Of a stretch of 38,241 nucleotides of DNA, positions 7,428-16,262 are shown in pieces (position 1 is the stretch's first letter; every line of letters begins with the position of its first letter). The translations under genes were made by a program, and so were the position numbers. This stretch comes from Planctomycetaceae bacterium (GTDB taxonomy: Bacteria > Planctomycetota > Planctomycetia > Pirellulales > Pirellulaceae). The notes under the pieces were generated by a model that did not search any database, had not been told where the DNA came from, and saw only the letters and a program-made list of their open reading frames with translations. The stretch covers positions 1 through 38,241 of the forward strand of contig PKCN01000373.1 of assembly GCA_002862205.1 (NCBI GenBank). The letters are read 5' to 3'.

Positions 7428-8705
7428 ATGAAAGTTTGCCTCTCGTTCTTGTCAACCGTGATCTTTTTGGTTTTGGTATGTCCGGTACAGGCCCAAAACA
7501 TTCAGGGGAAGTCGACTGACGCGTCCCCGGCGAAACCACCGTTGATGGCCTATGTGGGAACTTTCAGTTCGCCGTTGGAAGACATGCTTCCAACACAGGT
7601 TGATTTGCCGCCGGGCAATGGTTTGGGGATACATCATTTTCGTGTCGATCGAGAGACCGGAGACATGACCCCTGCAGGGGTGACCCGAAGTGGCACGAGC
7701 CCAAGTTGTTTGGCAGTCAATGATGCCGGCACACGACTCTATTCCGCGAATGAAACGGATCGCCTCAATGGGACCAAGGAAGGAACTGTCAGTGCCTATG
7801 CAATCGATCCGGCTCATGGGCAGCTTGAGCTGCTCAACACGGTTGCTTCCGGAGGTGCCGGACCGACCTATGTCAGTATCCATCCCTCGGGTCGTTATCT
7901 GCTGGTGGCAAACTATTTCGGTGGCTCTGTGTCGGTGCTGCCGATCCTCAAGAACGGTTGGCTTGGTGAGGCAACTGACATCAAGATAGATAAGGGAAAA
8001 ATCGGTCCAACCACCTCCGCCAACGCGCCGCCTGGCAGCAAGGCATTCAGCGGTCATGACCGTACGCATGCGCACATGATTCAGGCAGATCCATCAGGAC
8101 GATTCGTCCTGCACATCGATCTTGGCCTTGATCGAATTTTTGTCTGGAATTTTGATGTTGAAAGTGGAAAACTGTTGCCAGCTGAAAATCCACAAGTTGC
8201 TCTGCCTGCTGGTGACGGACCAAGGCACTTCCATTTTCACCCCAATGGCCAGTGGTTTTATTCGATTCAGGAAGAGGGCTCGACGATCGTCTTGTTTGAC
8301 TATGACAGCGAGACCGGGAAATTGAGTTCGCGTCAAACCATTTCAACTTTGCCCGAAGGATTTGCTGGCAGTAACTTCTGTTCGGAAATTCTGGTTTCAA
8401 AGGATGGGCGTTTTGTTTACGCCGGTAATCGTTTGCACGACAGTATCGGAATTTTTTCGGTTTCTTCCACGGGTGAACTCAAACATGTGGCAGATGAGTG
8501 GACTCGTGGGAATTATCCCCGAAGTTTCAGCTTTGATCCCACAGGAAATTTCCTGTATTGCGGGAACCAACGGGCTGACCACCTCACTGTTTTTAAGGTG
8601 GATAAGAAAACTGGTGAATTGAATTTCACCGGAGAGTACGTTCCCGTCGGGAATCCCTCGCACATTGTTTTTCTGGATCTTGCCAAAAGTGGATCAAAGG
8701 AATGA
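7428..8705 (+). CDS. Secreted 6-phosphogluconolactonase-type beta-propeller (lactonase family)
   Basis: A seven-bladed propeller of the YbhE/lactonase family. The chosen ATG gives a good signal peptide (MKVCLSFLSTVIFLVLVCPVQAQ); an in-frame ATG at 7398 would add ten residues before it and is less likely. Blade landmarks recur through the protein: MAYVGTF, GTSPSCLAVND, GGAGPTYVSIHPSGRYL, THAHMIQADPSGRF, GDGPRHFHFHPNGQW, FCSEILVSKDGRFVY, NYPRSFSFDPTGNFL, NPSHIVF. E. coli Pgl of this family hydrolyses 6-phosphogluconolactone, but secreted planctomycete members are unlikely to do so and may act on other sugar lactones or have no catalytic role. The family call is firm; the function is open. It lies just upstream of the lipase gene on the same strand. 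Confidence 0.9.
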   Translation: MKVCLSFLSTVIFLVLVCPVQAQNIQGKSTDASPAKPPLMAYVGTFSSPLEDMLPTQVDLPPGNGLGIHHFRVDRETGDMTPAGVTRSGTSPSCLAVNDAGTRLYSANETDRLNGTKEGTVSAYAIDPAHGQLELLNTVASGGAGPTYVSIHPSGRYLLVANYFGGSVSVLPILKNGWLGEATDIKIDKGKIGPTTSANAPPGSKAFSGHDRTHAHMIQADPSGRFVLHIDLGLDRIFVWNFDVESGKLLPAENPQVALPAGDGPRHFHFHPNGQWFYSIQEEGSTIVLFDYDSETGKLSSRQTISTLPEGFAGSNFCSEILVSKDGRFVYAGNRLHDSIGIFSVSSTGELKHVADEWTRGNYPRSFSFDPTGNFLYCGNQRADHLTVFKVDKKTGELNFTGEYVPVGNPSHIVFLDLAKSGSKE

Positions 8706-8927
8706 GAAGAGCATCAACGCAAGTCCTCCGAAAATCGTTCGACGGGAGAGTCGTCATTTGCCGGGTTTGCACGGGCCGCGAAATGAATCGTTCTTTGCTC
8801 GCTGATTTGATCTGAATCAGTCTGCGTTGTGCCAAGCCGAAGTCGACAGGTAGAATGCGACGAGCGGAGATTTTGGGCCGGATATTTTGGGCTGTATCGT
8901 TGGACCTGTGAAAGTTTGGTGGCAAGG

Positions 8928-10004
8928 ATGATTGTCGATGCGACTGAGCGTCAAACGCTGTTCGCTGCCCGTCAAACGCTGTTCGCTGCCCGTCTGAACG
9001 CTTTCCTGGTCGGGATTGGGATGGCGTGGGTGGGGGCGTCGACGCTGGTGGCACAGGACAGCCGACCATTGGCACGTAAGCAAATGCCTCGGGTGCAGAC
9101 ATTCGATGCACTGTTTGAACCTGATTACAGTTACCCTTACCTGAAACATGCGTCCAGGGTTCCGTTCAAGCATCAAGTTCAGAAGTTTGATTGCACCAAT
9201 GCCTGGTGGTTGGCCGAAATTTCGATGTTGGCTTATGCCAATGGTGATGGTTTTGTCGAGAGACAGCTCCGAACAGCCGGCATGCAGGGGGCAAAGCGTT
9301 ACACCAGTCCCGAGAATAGCGCTCATCACACTCAGGCAATTCTGACATTCAATGCCGATGCCGTGATTGTCGCGTTTCGAGGGACAGAGCCGCAGGAGTG
9401 GAAGGATTTCAAGACGGATGCCAAGGTCCAGCAGGTGGAATTGATATCGGGTGGAAAAGTGCACGCCGGTTTTCAATCAGCTCTGCTTGAGGTTTGGGGG
9501 CAAGTTCAACCGGAGTTGGAGCGTTTGTCTGCAGAGGGCAGAAGCGTTTGGCTGACTGGTCATAGCCTGGGAGCAGCACTTGCAGTGCTGGCTGCCCACC
9601 AATACAAAAAACCAGCGACGGTGTACACGTTTGGTGCACCTCGAGTGGGAAACGCAGGATTTGTCAAGCGTTACCAGCAGCCCACTTTTCGAATCGTTAA
9701 CAATACAGATTTTGTTACCGAGATACCGCCGCCACTTGCGTACCAACATGTGGGGGAATTGGTTTATTTTGACAGTCGACACGCATTGTGCAGGAATGTC
9801 TCGACGGCTCATCTGGTTCAGGACAAAGCACGTGGGCAAGGTGAGGCGGTGGCGCGACGCCTCAGAGAATGGTCGAATTTGAACCTTGATAAAAGACCGC
9901 TCAAACCACTGCTGGATCATGCCCCCATCTGTTATGCCGTGCATTGCTGGAATTCTCTGGTAGCGTTGCGTGAGCAAAGTGAGGCTGGGCCTGATCGGCG
10001 CTGA
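8928..10004 (+). CDS. Secreted class 3 lipase
   Basis: A 358-residue protein from the ATG at 8928, chosen over a GTG at 8829 because it places the signal peptide correctly (hydrophobic LNAFLVGIGMAWVGASTLVA, 23-42). The class 3 lipase pattern is complete: VAFRGTE (148-154), the nucleophile elbow GHSLGA with Ser 213, YTFGAPRVGN (233-242), NNTDFVTEIPP with Asp 261, YQHVGE (272-277) and a final DHAPICY with His 331. The enzyme should hydrolyse acylglycerols or similar esters outside the cytoplasmic membrane. Just before the hydrophobic core, residues 8-21 are a duplicated RQTLFAA unit from an exact 21-bp tandem duplication. The stop codon lies in the first unit of a 10-bp repeat array. Confidence 0.92.
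   Translation: MIVDATERQTLFAARQTLFAARLNAFLVGIGMAWVGASTLVAQDSRPLARKQMPRVQTFDALFEPDYSYPYLKHASRVPFKHQVQKFDCTNAWWLAEISMLAYANGDGFVERQLRTAGMQGAKRYTSPENSAHHTQAILTFNADAVIVAFRGTEPQEWKDFKTDAKVQQVELISGGKVHAGFQSALLEVWGQVQPELERLSAEGRSVWLTGHSLGAALAVLAAHQYKKPATVYTFGAPRVGNAGFVKRYQQPTFRIVNNTDFVTEIPPPLAYQHVGELVYFDSRHALCRNVSTAHLVQDKARGQGEAVARRLREWSNLNLDKRPLKPLLDHAPICYAVHCWNSLVALREQSEAGPDRR
8949..8990. repeat. 21-bp exact tandem duplication in the lipase signal region
   Basis: Two identical in-frame copies (8949-8969, 8970-8990) encode RQTLFAA twice, ahead of the hydrophobic core of the signal peptide. Confidence 0.9.
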
Positions 10005-10087
10005 TCAGTGTGGATCAGTATGGATCAGTATGGATCAGTATGGATCAGTGTGGATCAGTGTGGAGCAGTGTGGAGCAGTGTGGATCA
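10001..10087. repeat. 10-bp tandem repeat array, nearly nine units
   Basis: The unit is TGGATCAGTR. Units run without gaps from 10001, with single-base variants (GAGCAG in two units, final A or G). The first unit contains the lipase TGA stop at 10002-10004. The period is about one helical turn of DNA. Confidence 0.92.
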
Positions 10088-10290
10088 AGCGTTTGTCAGC
10101 AAATGGGCTCAAAGCGTCCGTGTTAGAGACGGGGCGAGCACTCGAGGGTAGTGAGAATGGGCATCCCTTTGTGTTCACAGTTACAGCTCGCGGGGGGTTC
10201 AAAAGAATTTTTTTGGTGGTTGATGGGGCGAATCTCATTTTCCGCGCCTGAAAGATGGGTGCTTGACGCTTCGTTCAGATGGCTTTGTCA

Positions 10291-10320
10291 CAATGTGGTG
10301 AAAGTCAATGTGGTGAAAGT
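10291..10320. repeat. 15-bp exact direct repeat, two copies
   Basis: CAATGTGGTGAAAGT occurs at 10291-10305 and again at 10306-10320, in the gap before the large kinase gene. Confidence 0.85.
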
Positions 10321-10512
10321 ACTTGAGAACGCGCGTCGCCGCCTTGGTCTGAGCACAGTGTTGGTTTTGCAATCCTGTTGGACTCGGGTAAAACGAGGTT
10401 TTCGATATACTAGTGAAGCGTCTGGGGTGTTGTGCTCAGGTTGTTTGATGAATGCCGGTTCAGCAGTGATGCCGTTTTGGTTCATTTGAAACAGTGATGC
10501 CGGATAGAATAA

Positions 10513-10527
10513 AGCCACTAAGTGGCT
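10513..10527. promoter_or_regulatory. Short inverted repeat just upstream of the kinase start
   Basis: AGCCACT and AGTGGCT flank a single A, ending 22 bp before the kinase ATG. It could be an operator half-site pair or a leader hairpin near the ribosome site. This is based only on symmetry and position. Confidence 0.3.
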
Positions 10528-10549
10528 TGTGGGTTAACGGGAAAAATTG

Positions 10550-13500
10550 ATGTCCGAGAACGAAGAGCAATCGACCAAGGACCGCGCAAGAAAAATTGCG
10601 TTGGCGATGATAGCGGATTCGAGTTCTGGGGAAAGTGTTTCTGTTGATGATGTGCTGAAAGAACATCCCGATATTGCCGTTGAATTGAAACGGCAACTCA
10701 AATTGATCGGCTTGGTCAATGTAGTTACGCAGGAGCATGAAACACGGCGAGAGGCAGAGCGAGAAATCGTCGAAGCCCAAAGTGAATTGGACACGACTCG
10801 TGTTCTTGGTCTTGTCGACACAGGTGCCCCGCTGGATGACGATCCAACGCTGATACCGTGTCCAAATTGTCGACAGCGACTTCCGCAGGTGGAGTTTTCC
10901 GAAGAGGAGACCTCACGTAAAGTCGCCTGTTTGCATTGCGGAAATTCAGTTCTGCTGCTGAATAATCGCAAGGGTTTGAAGGTGGGATCGATGGTGTCCC
11001 ACTTCAAACTCGTGTCACGCTTGGGGGCTGGGTCGTTCGGATTGGTTTGGAAAGCACGCGATACGAGGTTGCAGCGTGACGTCGCGCTAAAAGTCCCTCG
11101 TCGTGGTTTATTGACAATCAATCAACAGGAGTTGTTTCTGCGCGAAGCGCGTGTTGCTGCTGCGATTCGTCACCCCTATGTGGTTGCCATTCATGATACA
11201 GGCGTCGACCATGGAACCGTGTATATATGCAGCGAATTAATCGATGGCAAGACGCTTTCGCAGTGGCGTTTTGAGTCATGCGATTCGCCACGTACCGCTG
11301 TTACGATGATGCGGAAAATTGCTCTCGCAATCGAGGCGATTCATGACAGTTCTGTCATTCATCGTGATTTGAAACCCAGCAATGTGATGGTCGACCAGAA
11401 TGGTGACCCTCAGGTAATGGATTTTGGATTAGCCAAGCAGGATGTGTTTGAAGCGACCATGACCTTGAGTGGCGAAATGTTGGGAACTCCAGCCTACATG
11501 TCCCCTGAAGCGGCCAGCGGTAAGTCGCGCTCCTCTGACCCTCGCACCGATATCTATTCAATCGGGGTGATCCTCTACGAGTTCTTGACAGATGAGTTGC
11601 CATTTCATGGGGAGGTTACACAGCTGGCGCAGCAGATCTTGCATGCGAAGCCTCGTTCTCCGCGTGAGATCAATCCGGCAGTGCATCGTGAACTTGAAAC
11701 GATTTGTTTGAAGTGTCTCGAAAAGGAGCCTGACGACCGTTACCAGAGTGCTCGAGAGCTTGCAGAGGATTTGGAACGGTTTGAGGAAGGAATTTCCATC
11801 GTAGCTCGTCCTATGTCCCTGCCCAGACGAATCCTGCGAGCCAGTCAGGCACGACCTGCGTTGTCGCTTTCTCTTGTCAGTCTGGCTGCGGTCCTGATGC
11901 TGTTGATCGGGGTAACGACGCAAATGTACATGGGGGAGAATTCTCAGTCTGACAATGATGCGCAAGCACAGAAGGAGCGTGACGATGCGGACCAGGCCTT
12001 GCGGAAAAAAAATGAGGAAGCAAGGATCCAGTCTGAATTGAAAAAGCTGTCTGACCAAACTGTTCCACTGGTGGAGTTGGCGAAAGTTGACCCAGTGAAA
12101 TGCCTGCAGCAGGCAACAGAAGCGGTGCAAGGACTCAATGCGTTGGATTTGCCATCCAACGAGGATGCGAAAGAGAGGGGTAAGTTGCTGGCCACGTTGC
12201 AACAGATTTTGGGTGACGCTTTGCAGCGAGTGGTTCCAAATGCGACTGAATCATGGGGTGAAATCATTGGTTCATCACAGGCGCAACGGGGGACGAATGT
12301 AGGTGTCCTTTCTGTTGGTGAAAGCTATGATCAGCAAAGACCCTATGAATTCAAGGTCATCGACATGGAGGTAGAAAAATCGGTTGGTGGACCGAAGCTG
12401 ACGTTAGGCAGGTGCAGGATTAGAACACCTGTTAATCAATTTGAAATGAATGAAGATGGGAGTCTTCTGCTTGGGTTTGTTCGTGATTCGGAAGATCCCA
12501 AAGCGGCGGCAGCAACAAGCCTTTGGGATCAAAGCCGTTCCTCAAAATCCTTGAAAATTCCTCGGGCAGTGAAGCAATGTTGTTTTCCTGTCTGGTCTGA
12601 AGATGTCTGGATTTTGGATAATCAGGGGCAAGTTTCCTGTTGGAGTTCTGACAGAAGTCCCAATGATTACGCAACTCACAATTTTGATGTGGAATTTGAC
12701 GCGCCGATAAAAGATTTTTTCCCTTTAGCAGGCAGTGGTGAATTCGCAATGTCATTGGATGATGGGATCTATGCCGTTCGCATAGACATCGATCATCAGA
12801 AACTACAGGAAATATGGCTGGCTGAATCCGCAGCCCGTCTTGTTCCGTTGGTTCCCGGGACTTCACAGCAGGGATTGGATGCGGGTGTGAATCGTGTCTG
12901 TTACTGGCATCGTGACAGCAAGCGTTTGATGTTCGAAATCTGGGAAGCAGACCAGCGGATTGATAAACGGAGAGCTCGGGATGTGTATCTTCCTGAGGTG
13001 GATGATGTTGAAACGTGTTTCGTTGGCGGGCGAGGTGATTGGGTTTGTGCGAGTGTGCGAATCAGGGGAGATACGGAGTGGAAATTCATCGATCTGGCTG
13101 AGCGAGGCAGGATCGTGGAAGCAATCAAAATTAATGGAAACCCGCGAAATGGAATTCGTATTCAGGCAGAGGGGAAGGACATTGCCGTAGCCAGTGACAA
13201 GACAGTCTTTCACTATCGCATTGAAAAGGGACGGCCGATTGCTTGCGGTAACTTTTCACAGGACAGTTCCAAGGTGGGAGCATTTAGCTGGCTCGGTAAT
13301 CAGCTGAACCTTGCGGTAGCGTTTGGAAGTGAAATCCATTTTTGGGATGCGGGCTCAGAAGTACCGCCAAATTTGAGTGACCATCAGCGTGTGGAAGATT
13401 CTTCTGGACAGGGCAACGTACTCTGTTCCTTTGGCAAATCAATTGAGTCGCTTTACAGCAACACCAAAGGCAATCTGCTCGTATCGCTGGATGAATCGGG

Positions 13501-14884
13501 TGCAATATCCTACTGGAGGCTTGGCGATGTTGCGATTGACGTTTATTGGAGACAGAATTTCCAACCACCCGCAATGGGCACGCAAAACGTGCAGATCGTT
13601 GACAACGGAAAGGGGGTGGCGGTGCTGGATAAATTATCGGGATTTTGTATGTACTCGAGTGTCCCCTCTGCGCCAGCGAGGGGGAATTGGGATGCGTGGG
13701 AATATGCAGGTCAGCAAAGTCGAGAGCGAGATGTCTCTGGTTTTATACTGCAGGGATCTGTTCTCGTGTTAAACAGCAAAAAAAACAACACGAGGGTTTA
13801 TCTAACCAGAGGACACAACAAGGAAATCTTAAGGGAGTTTTCGATCAAAGCAGACGAGGCTTTGGTCAGTGTGGATGAGCGTTGGCTCTGTTTGCGAAAG
13901 GCATCAACACTTCATCTAGTCGACTTGCGGAACGTTCGGGATGCTCCCTGGGTCATTCAGGGCGTTGACGCCACCTCGCAGTTCAGTTTCATTGGAAGCG
14001 GACACTGCGTTGCCGCTATTGGTGTCGATCGAATTTTGAGGGTGTGGGATCCTGTGAAGCTAAAGGAGGAAAAATTCGAGTTGCCATCGCTTGTGTCGAA
14101 ACGGGACATGATGATCAACAGCAACCGGGAAACCATTTTTCCAACCGATGACGGGCGTGTATTTCTGTTGCGTCAAACAGCGGACGGTGGCTACATGAAA
14201 GCCGGCTATGTCCAAGTGGGGAAAATGAATAATGAGATGACATTGGTACCGAGTCAGGATGGCGAAGCTTGGGCAAGCATAAGCGTCCCACCTTGGAATG
14301 CGAATGCGAGGTGGAATGGTGCCGCCGTTAAACTGGGGCGTTTTGCAAGAGTATCGGTTCAAGGCGGGCATAGTGGGAACGCTTGGGGATACTTGAATAC
14401 CAAAGACCTGGACGAACCATCTGAACAACTGGAAAATCCCAAGCGCGATCGCATCACTGATGCAGCCAGGAACGCCATGGTGATCAGTCCTGACAAGCAA
14501 TGGTTGGTGCGCAGCAGTCGTGCGGGATTTGACACATGGAAGCTTTCCACTGGAAAAATCCTGACAAATTCCGCTCAAAGCGGGGCCAGCGATCCAGCGA
14601 CTCAGTTGGTCTTTTCACCAGATGGAAAATATTTGGCTTCCGGGCACGAAAGCGGCAGGGTTCGCTTCTGGAGTATCGTGGGAGATACGTTGATTCTTTC
14701 AACACCGATCGAATGGAATGTTCATTCATCCCCTATCGAATCGATCGTGATGGATTCTGAGTCGTGTTGGTGTTTTTGTACAAGTGCCGATCAGATTTCA
14801 TGTGTTCCCATGGATCTCGACATTCTCGTGAAGATGGCAGGTTGGGAACTGAAGAAAACAAGGAGAGGTACCCGTCAACGTTAG
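10550..14884 (+). CDS. Large transmembrane Ser/Thr kinase with zinc ribbon and propeller-like C-terminal region
   Basis: A 1444-residue protein from the ATG at 10550; a TTG three bases earlier is less likely. A helical N-terminal segment (1-90) is followed by a zinc ribbon, CPNC (104-107) and CLHC (127-130). The Hanks kinase domain (about 152-415) has GAGSFG (159-164), ALK with Lys 181, HRDLKPSN (271-278), DFG (291-293) and GTPAYMSPE (312-320). A membrane span (about 437-457) and a Glu/Lys-rich coiled coil (about 466-500) precede about 900 residues of low-conservation repeats. Only a few match the WD-like pattern, for example LVFSPDGKYLASG...VRFW near 1375. The last part is probably one or two beta-propellers on the outer side. 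Such kinases are common in planctomycetes; the target and ligand are unknown. The start has a weak Shine-Dalgarno site. Confidence 0.93.
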   Translation: MSENEEQSTKDRARKIALAMIADSSSGESVSVDDVLKEHPDIAVELKRQLKLIGLVNVVTQEHETRREAEREIVEAQSELDTTRVLGLVDTGAPLDDDPTLIPCPNCRQRLPQVEFSEEETSRKVACLHCGNSVLLLNNRKGLKVGSMVSHFKLVSRLGAGSFGLVWKARDTRLQRDVALKVPRRGLLTINQQELFLREARVAAAIRHPYVVAIHDTGVDHGTVYICSELIDGKTLSQWRFESCDSPRTAVTMMRKIALAIEAIHDSSVIHRDLKPSNVMVDQNGDPQVMDFGLAKQDVFEATMTLSGEMLGTPAYMSPEAASGKSRSSDPRTDIYSIGVILYEFLTDELPFHGEVTQLAQQILHAKPRSPREINPAVHRELETICLKCLEKEPDDRYQSARELAEDLERFEEGISIVARPMSLPRRILRASQARPALSLSLVSLAAVLMLLIGVTTQMYMGENSQSDNDAQAQKERDDADQALRKKNEEARIQSELKKLSDQTVPLVELAKVDPVKCLQQATEAVQGLNALDLPSNEDAKERGKLLATLQQILGDALQRVVPNATESWGEIIGSSQAQRGTNVGVLSVGESYDQQRPYEFKVIDMEVEKSVGGPKLTLGRCRIRTPVNQFEMNEDGSLLLGFVRDSEDPKAAAATSLWDQSRSSKSLKIPRAVKQCCFPVWSEDVWILDNQGQVSCWSSDRSPNDYATHNFDVEFDAPIKDFFPLAGSGEFAMSLDDGIYAVRIDIDHQKLQEIWLAESAARLVPLVPGTSQQGLDAGVNRVCYWHRDSKRLMFEIWEADQRIDKRRARDVYLPEVDDVETCFVGGRGDWVCASVRIRGDTEWKFIDLAERGRIVEAIKINGNPRNGIRIQAEGKDIAVASDKTVFHYRIEKGRPIACGNFSQDSSKVGAFSWLGNQLNLAVAFGSEIHFWDAGSEVPPNLSDHQRVEDSSGQGNVLCSFGKSIESLYSNTKGNLLVSLDESGAISYWRLGDVAIDVYWRQNFQPPAMGTQNVQIVDNGKGVAVLDKLSGFCMYSSVPSAPARGNWDAWEYAGQQSRERDVSGFILQGSVLVLNSKKNNTRVYLTRGHNKEILREFSIKADEALVSVDERWLCLRKASTLHLVDLRNVRDAPWVIQGVDATSQFSFIGSGHCVAAIGVDRILRVWDPVKLKEEKFELPSLVSKRDMMINSNRETIFPTDDGRVFLLRQTADGGYMKAGYVQVGKMNNEMTLVPSQDGEAWASISVPPWNANARWNGAAVKLGRFARVSVQGGHSGNAWGYLNTKDLDEPSEQLENPKRDRITDAARNAMVISPDKQWLVRSSRAGFDTWKLSTGKILTNSAQSGASDPATQLVFSPDGKYLASGHESGRVRFWSIVGDTLILSTPIEWNVHSSPIESIVMDSESCWCFCTSADQISCVPMDLDILVKMAGWELKKTRRGTRQR

Positions 14885-14911
14885 GATCGGGCAGGGCCAA
14901 TCTCACCCACT

Positions 14912-14926
14912 ACCACCCTTGGTGGT
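14912..14926. terminator. Small hairpin between convergent genes
   Basis: ACCACC and GGTGGT pair around a 3-base loop, 28 bp after the kinase stop and before the convergent gene that ends at 15031. There is no U-run, so it is only a weak terminator candidate. Confidence 0.3.
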
Positions 14927-15030
14927 TACCCTTCAAAAGGTCGCCAATCATGTTTTTCGATGGGTACATTGGTTAATGGTCACTGACCCTTGTTGACTGT
15001 TAACGTGTGTCTTCGGTGCGTCGCTTTTGT

Positions 15031-15666
15031 TCAATCTTCGGTTTCAGCGATCCGCGAAAAAATCGCTTCACGGGAGAAGACAACTTCGCCGTCGATTTCG
15101 ACCTGCGATGTGAATAGCCTTTTGTCTTTGCTGACTACTTTGAACTTGGAGGTCTCTTTGGCACCGTCCGGATAAGTAGACGTTCCCCGGTAGGTCTTGG
15201 TTGCCCGGTCGTACTGTTCTCGCGAGACGGTCTCGGGAAATCCCTCGCCCTTGCTGCGCCATAGGAAGACGCCCTTCTTCGTGTCATATTCCTTGTGCCC
15301 AACAAACGGGACTCTTACGTTGTTGATGAGTGGATTAAACGAGGCCGCTGTTGACTTTCCTTTTACCTTCCAACGAATCTCAATCACATCCTCAAATGGT
15401 TCCGGGGCGCCGCCCGCCCGCAGGCTCTTGCCGGTGATTTTCCATTTGCCAATGTCTTTGGCAAACAGGCTCGCCACTTCCTGAGCGGTCAGTTGATTGG
15501 GCTGCGTGTTCACTGGCTGACCAGCGGGATCTGCCACTGTTTGTTGGTTTGAGTTGAGCCTGGATTCTGTGTCCTTGGTGTTACCCGATTTTAGTTTTGT
15601 GTCTTGACCGTAAGCCAGACAGAAGCAACCCGACCACACTAACAAAACGAAGAAGCACTTATCCAT
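15031..15666 (-). CDS. Secreted protein of unknown function, possibly lipocalin-like
   Basis: A 211-residue protein with a clear signal peptide (MDKCFFVLLVWSGCFCLAYG). I chose the ATG at 15664-15666 because GGAAAAGG lies at the right distance upstream; a TTG further up is unlikely. After a polar linker (about 22-60) comes a domain with KWKITGKSLRAGG, EIRWKVKGKSTAASF, KEYDTKKGVFLWRSKGEG, TKTYRGTSTYPDGAKETSKFKV and VEIDGEVVFSREAIFSRI. The repeating short strands with turns look like a small antiparallel beta-barrel, as in DUF1579-type proteins that begin with a weight or accumulation term. This resemblance is from pattern only, not proven homology. It stands alone on the minus strand. Confidence 0.85.
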   Translation of the reverse strand: MDKCFFVLLVWSGCFCLAYGQDTKLKSGNTKDTESRLNSNQQTVADPAGQPVNTQPNQLTAQEVASLFAKDIGKWKITGKSLRAGGAPEPFEDVIEIRWKVKGKSTAASFNPLINNVRVPFVGHKEYDTKKGVFLWRSKGEGFPETVSREQYDRATKTYRGTSTYPDGAKETSKFKVVSKDKRLFTSQVEIDGEVVFSREAIFSRIAETED

Positions 15667-16262
15667 TGTGATACCTTTTCCAAGCAAACCCTATAAGCAA
15701 GAACCGTAAGACTGTACCAGACTTGTCTGATGTCTCCAAAAAGTTCAAAGCCGCTGTGTTTGACTGTGTTTGATGAGGCTTAATCTTCTAGCGGGCTTCG
15801 CCCTCAGTGGTCGGTACGACAAGAGATGGTGCAGAGGGAACGGGCAGCTTTCAACAGGGAATTCATGCCGTTTATTACTTCATCACACAGAGCACACACG
15901 AGCCATGGTGCGCCCTCAGGGCGAGTTTGAATTGGAATCAGTATTCCCATTCCACTGTCAGCGAATGCGACATCACAACGAAGAGAAACTCTCATCGCTT
16001 CGTACTTGAAGAAGCTTCGAAGATGTCGATGACTACGTCCGTTTGAATTGCGGTGAATTTTGAAAAGGTGTTTGCAGCGTTCAAGCAGCCCGTTCTCGCT
16101 TCCAGGTTTGCCGTGTGTTCTCCTTGGTGAGTGAGTTCTATCAGGGAAGCGAAGCTAGAGCATTTTGCATTCGTATAGCCAGATTTTTCACCGAAGCCCT
16201 TGGCTAAATCCTATAAACGCTATACTGTTGCAAGTGTCTTCTCAGAACCTTTGGTGATTGGT
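15667..16262. other. Divergent intergenic region before the sigma factor gene
   Basis: About 600 bp with no supportable gene. It should hold promoters for the secreted protein (minus) and the sigma factor (plus). A short GC-rich inverted element, CGCCCTCAGGGCG, lies near 15911-15923. Short overlapping ORFs lack start signals and motifs. A lost or decayed gene is possible but not shown. Confidence 0.45.

Larger units (their letters stand above)
10005..10549. other. Intergenic region between lipase and kinase genes
   Basis: About 545 bp. It holds most of the 10-bp array, a 15-bp direct repeat (10291-10320), and a short inverted repeat just before the kinase gene. A TATACT at 10406-10411 has TTGGAC at 10378-10383, but the spacing is 22 bp, too long for a normal promoter. 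I see no gene; the ORF through the array is a product of the repeat. Confidence 0.5.

Noticed and set aside
10001-10087. CRISPR-like array
   Set aside because: Units are 10 bp with no spacers; none of the other tandem repeats has unique spacers either, and no cas gene is present.
9970-10251. Plus-strand 93-codon ORF with a WIS/GSV repeat
   Set aside because: The repeat comes from the 10-bp DNA array read in frame; the ORF overlaps the lipase end and has no start signal.
10378-10411. Promoter TTGGAC / TATACT before the large kinase gene
   Set aside because: The 22-bp spacing is too long for a standard promoter.
15770-16046. Overlapping short ORFs before the sigma factor gene
   Set aside because: They are mutually overlapping, lack motifs and start signals, and look like chance.
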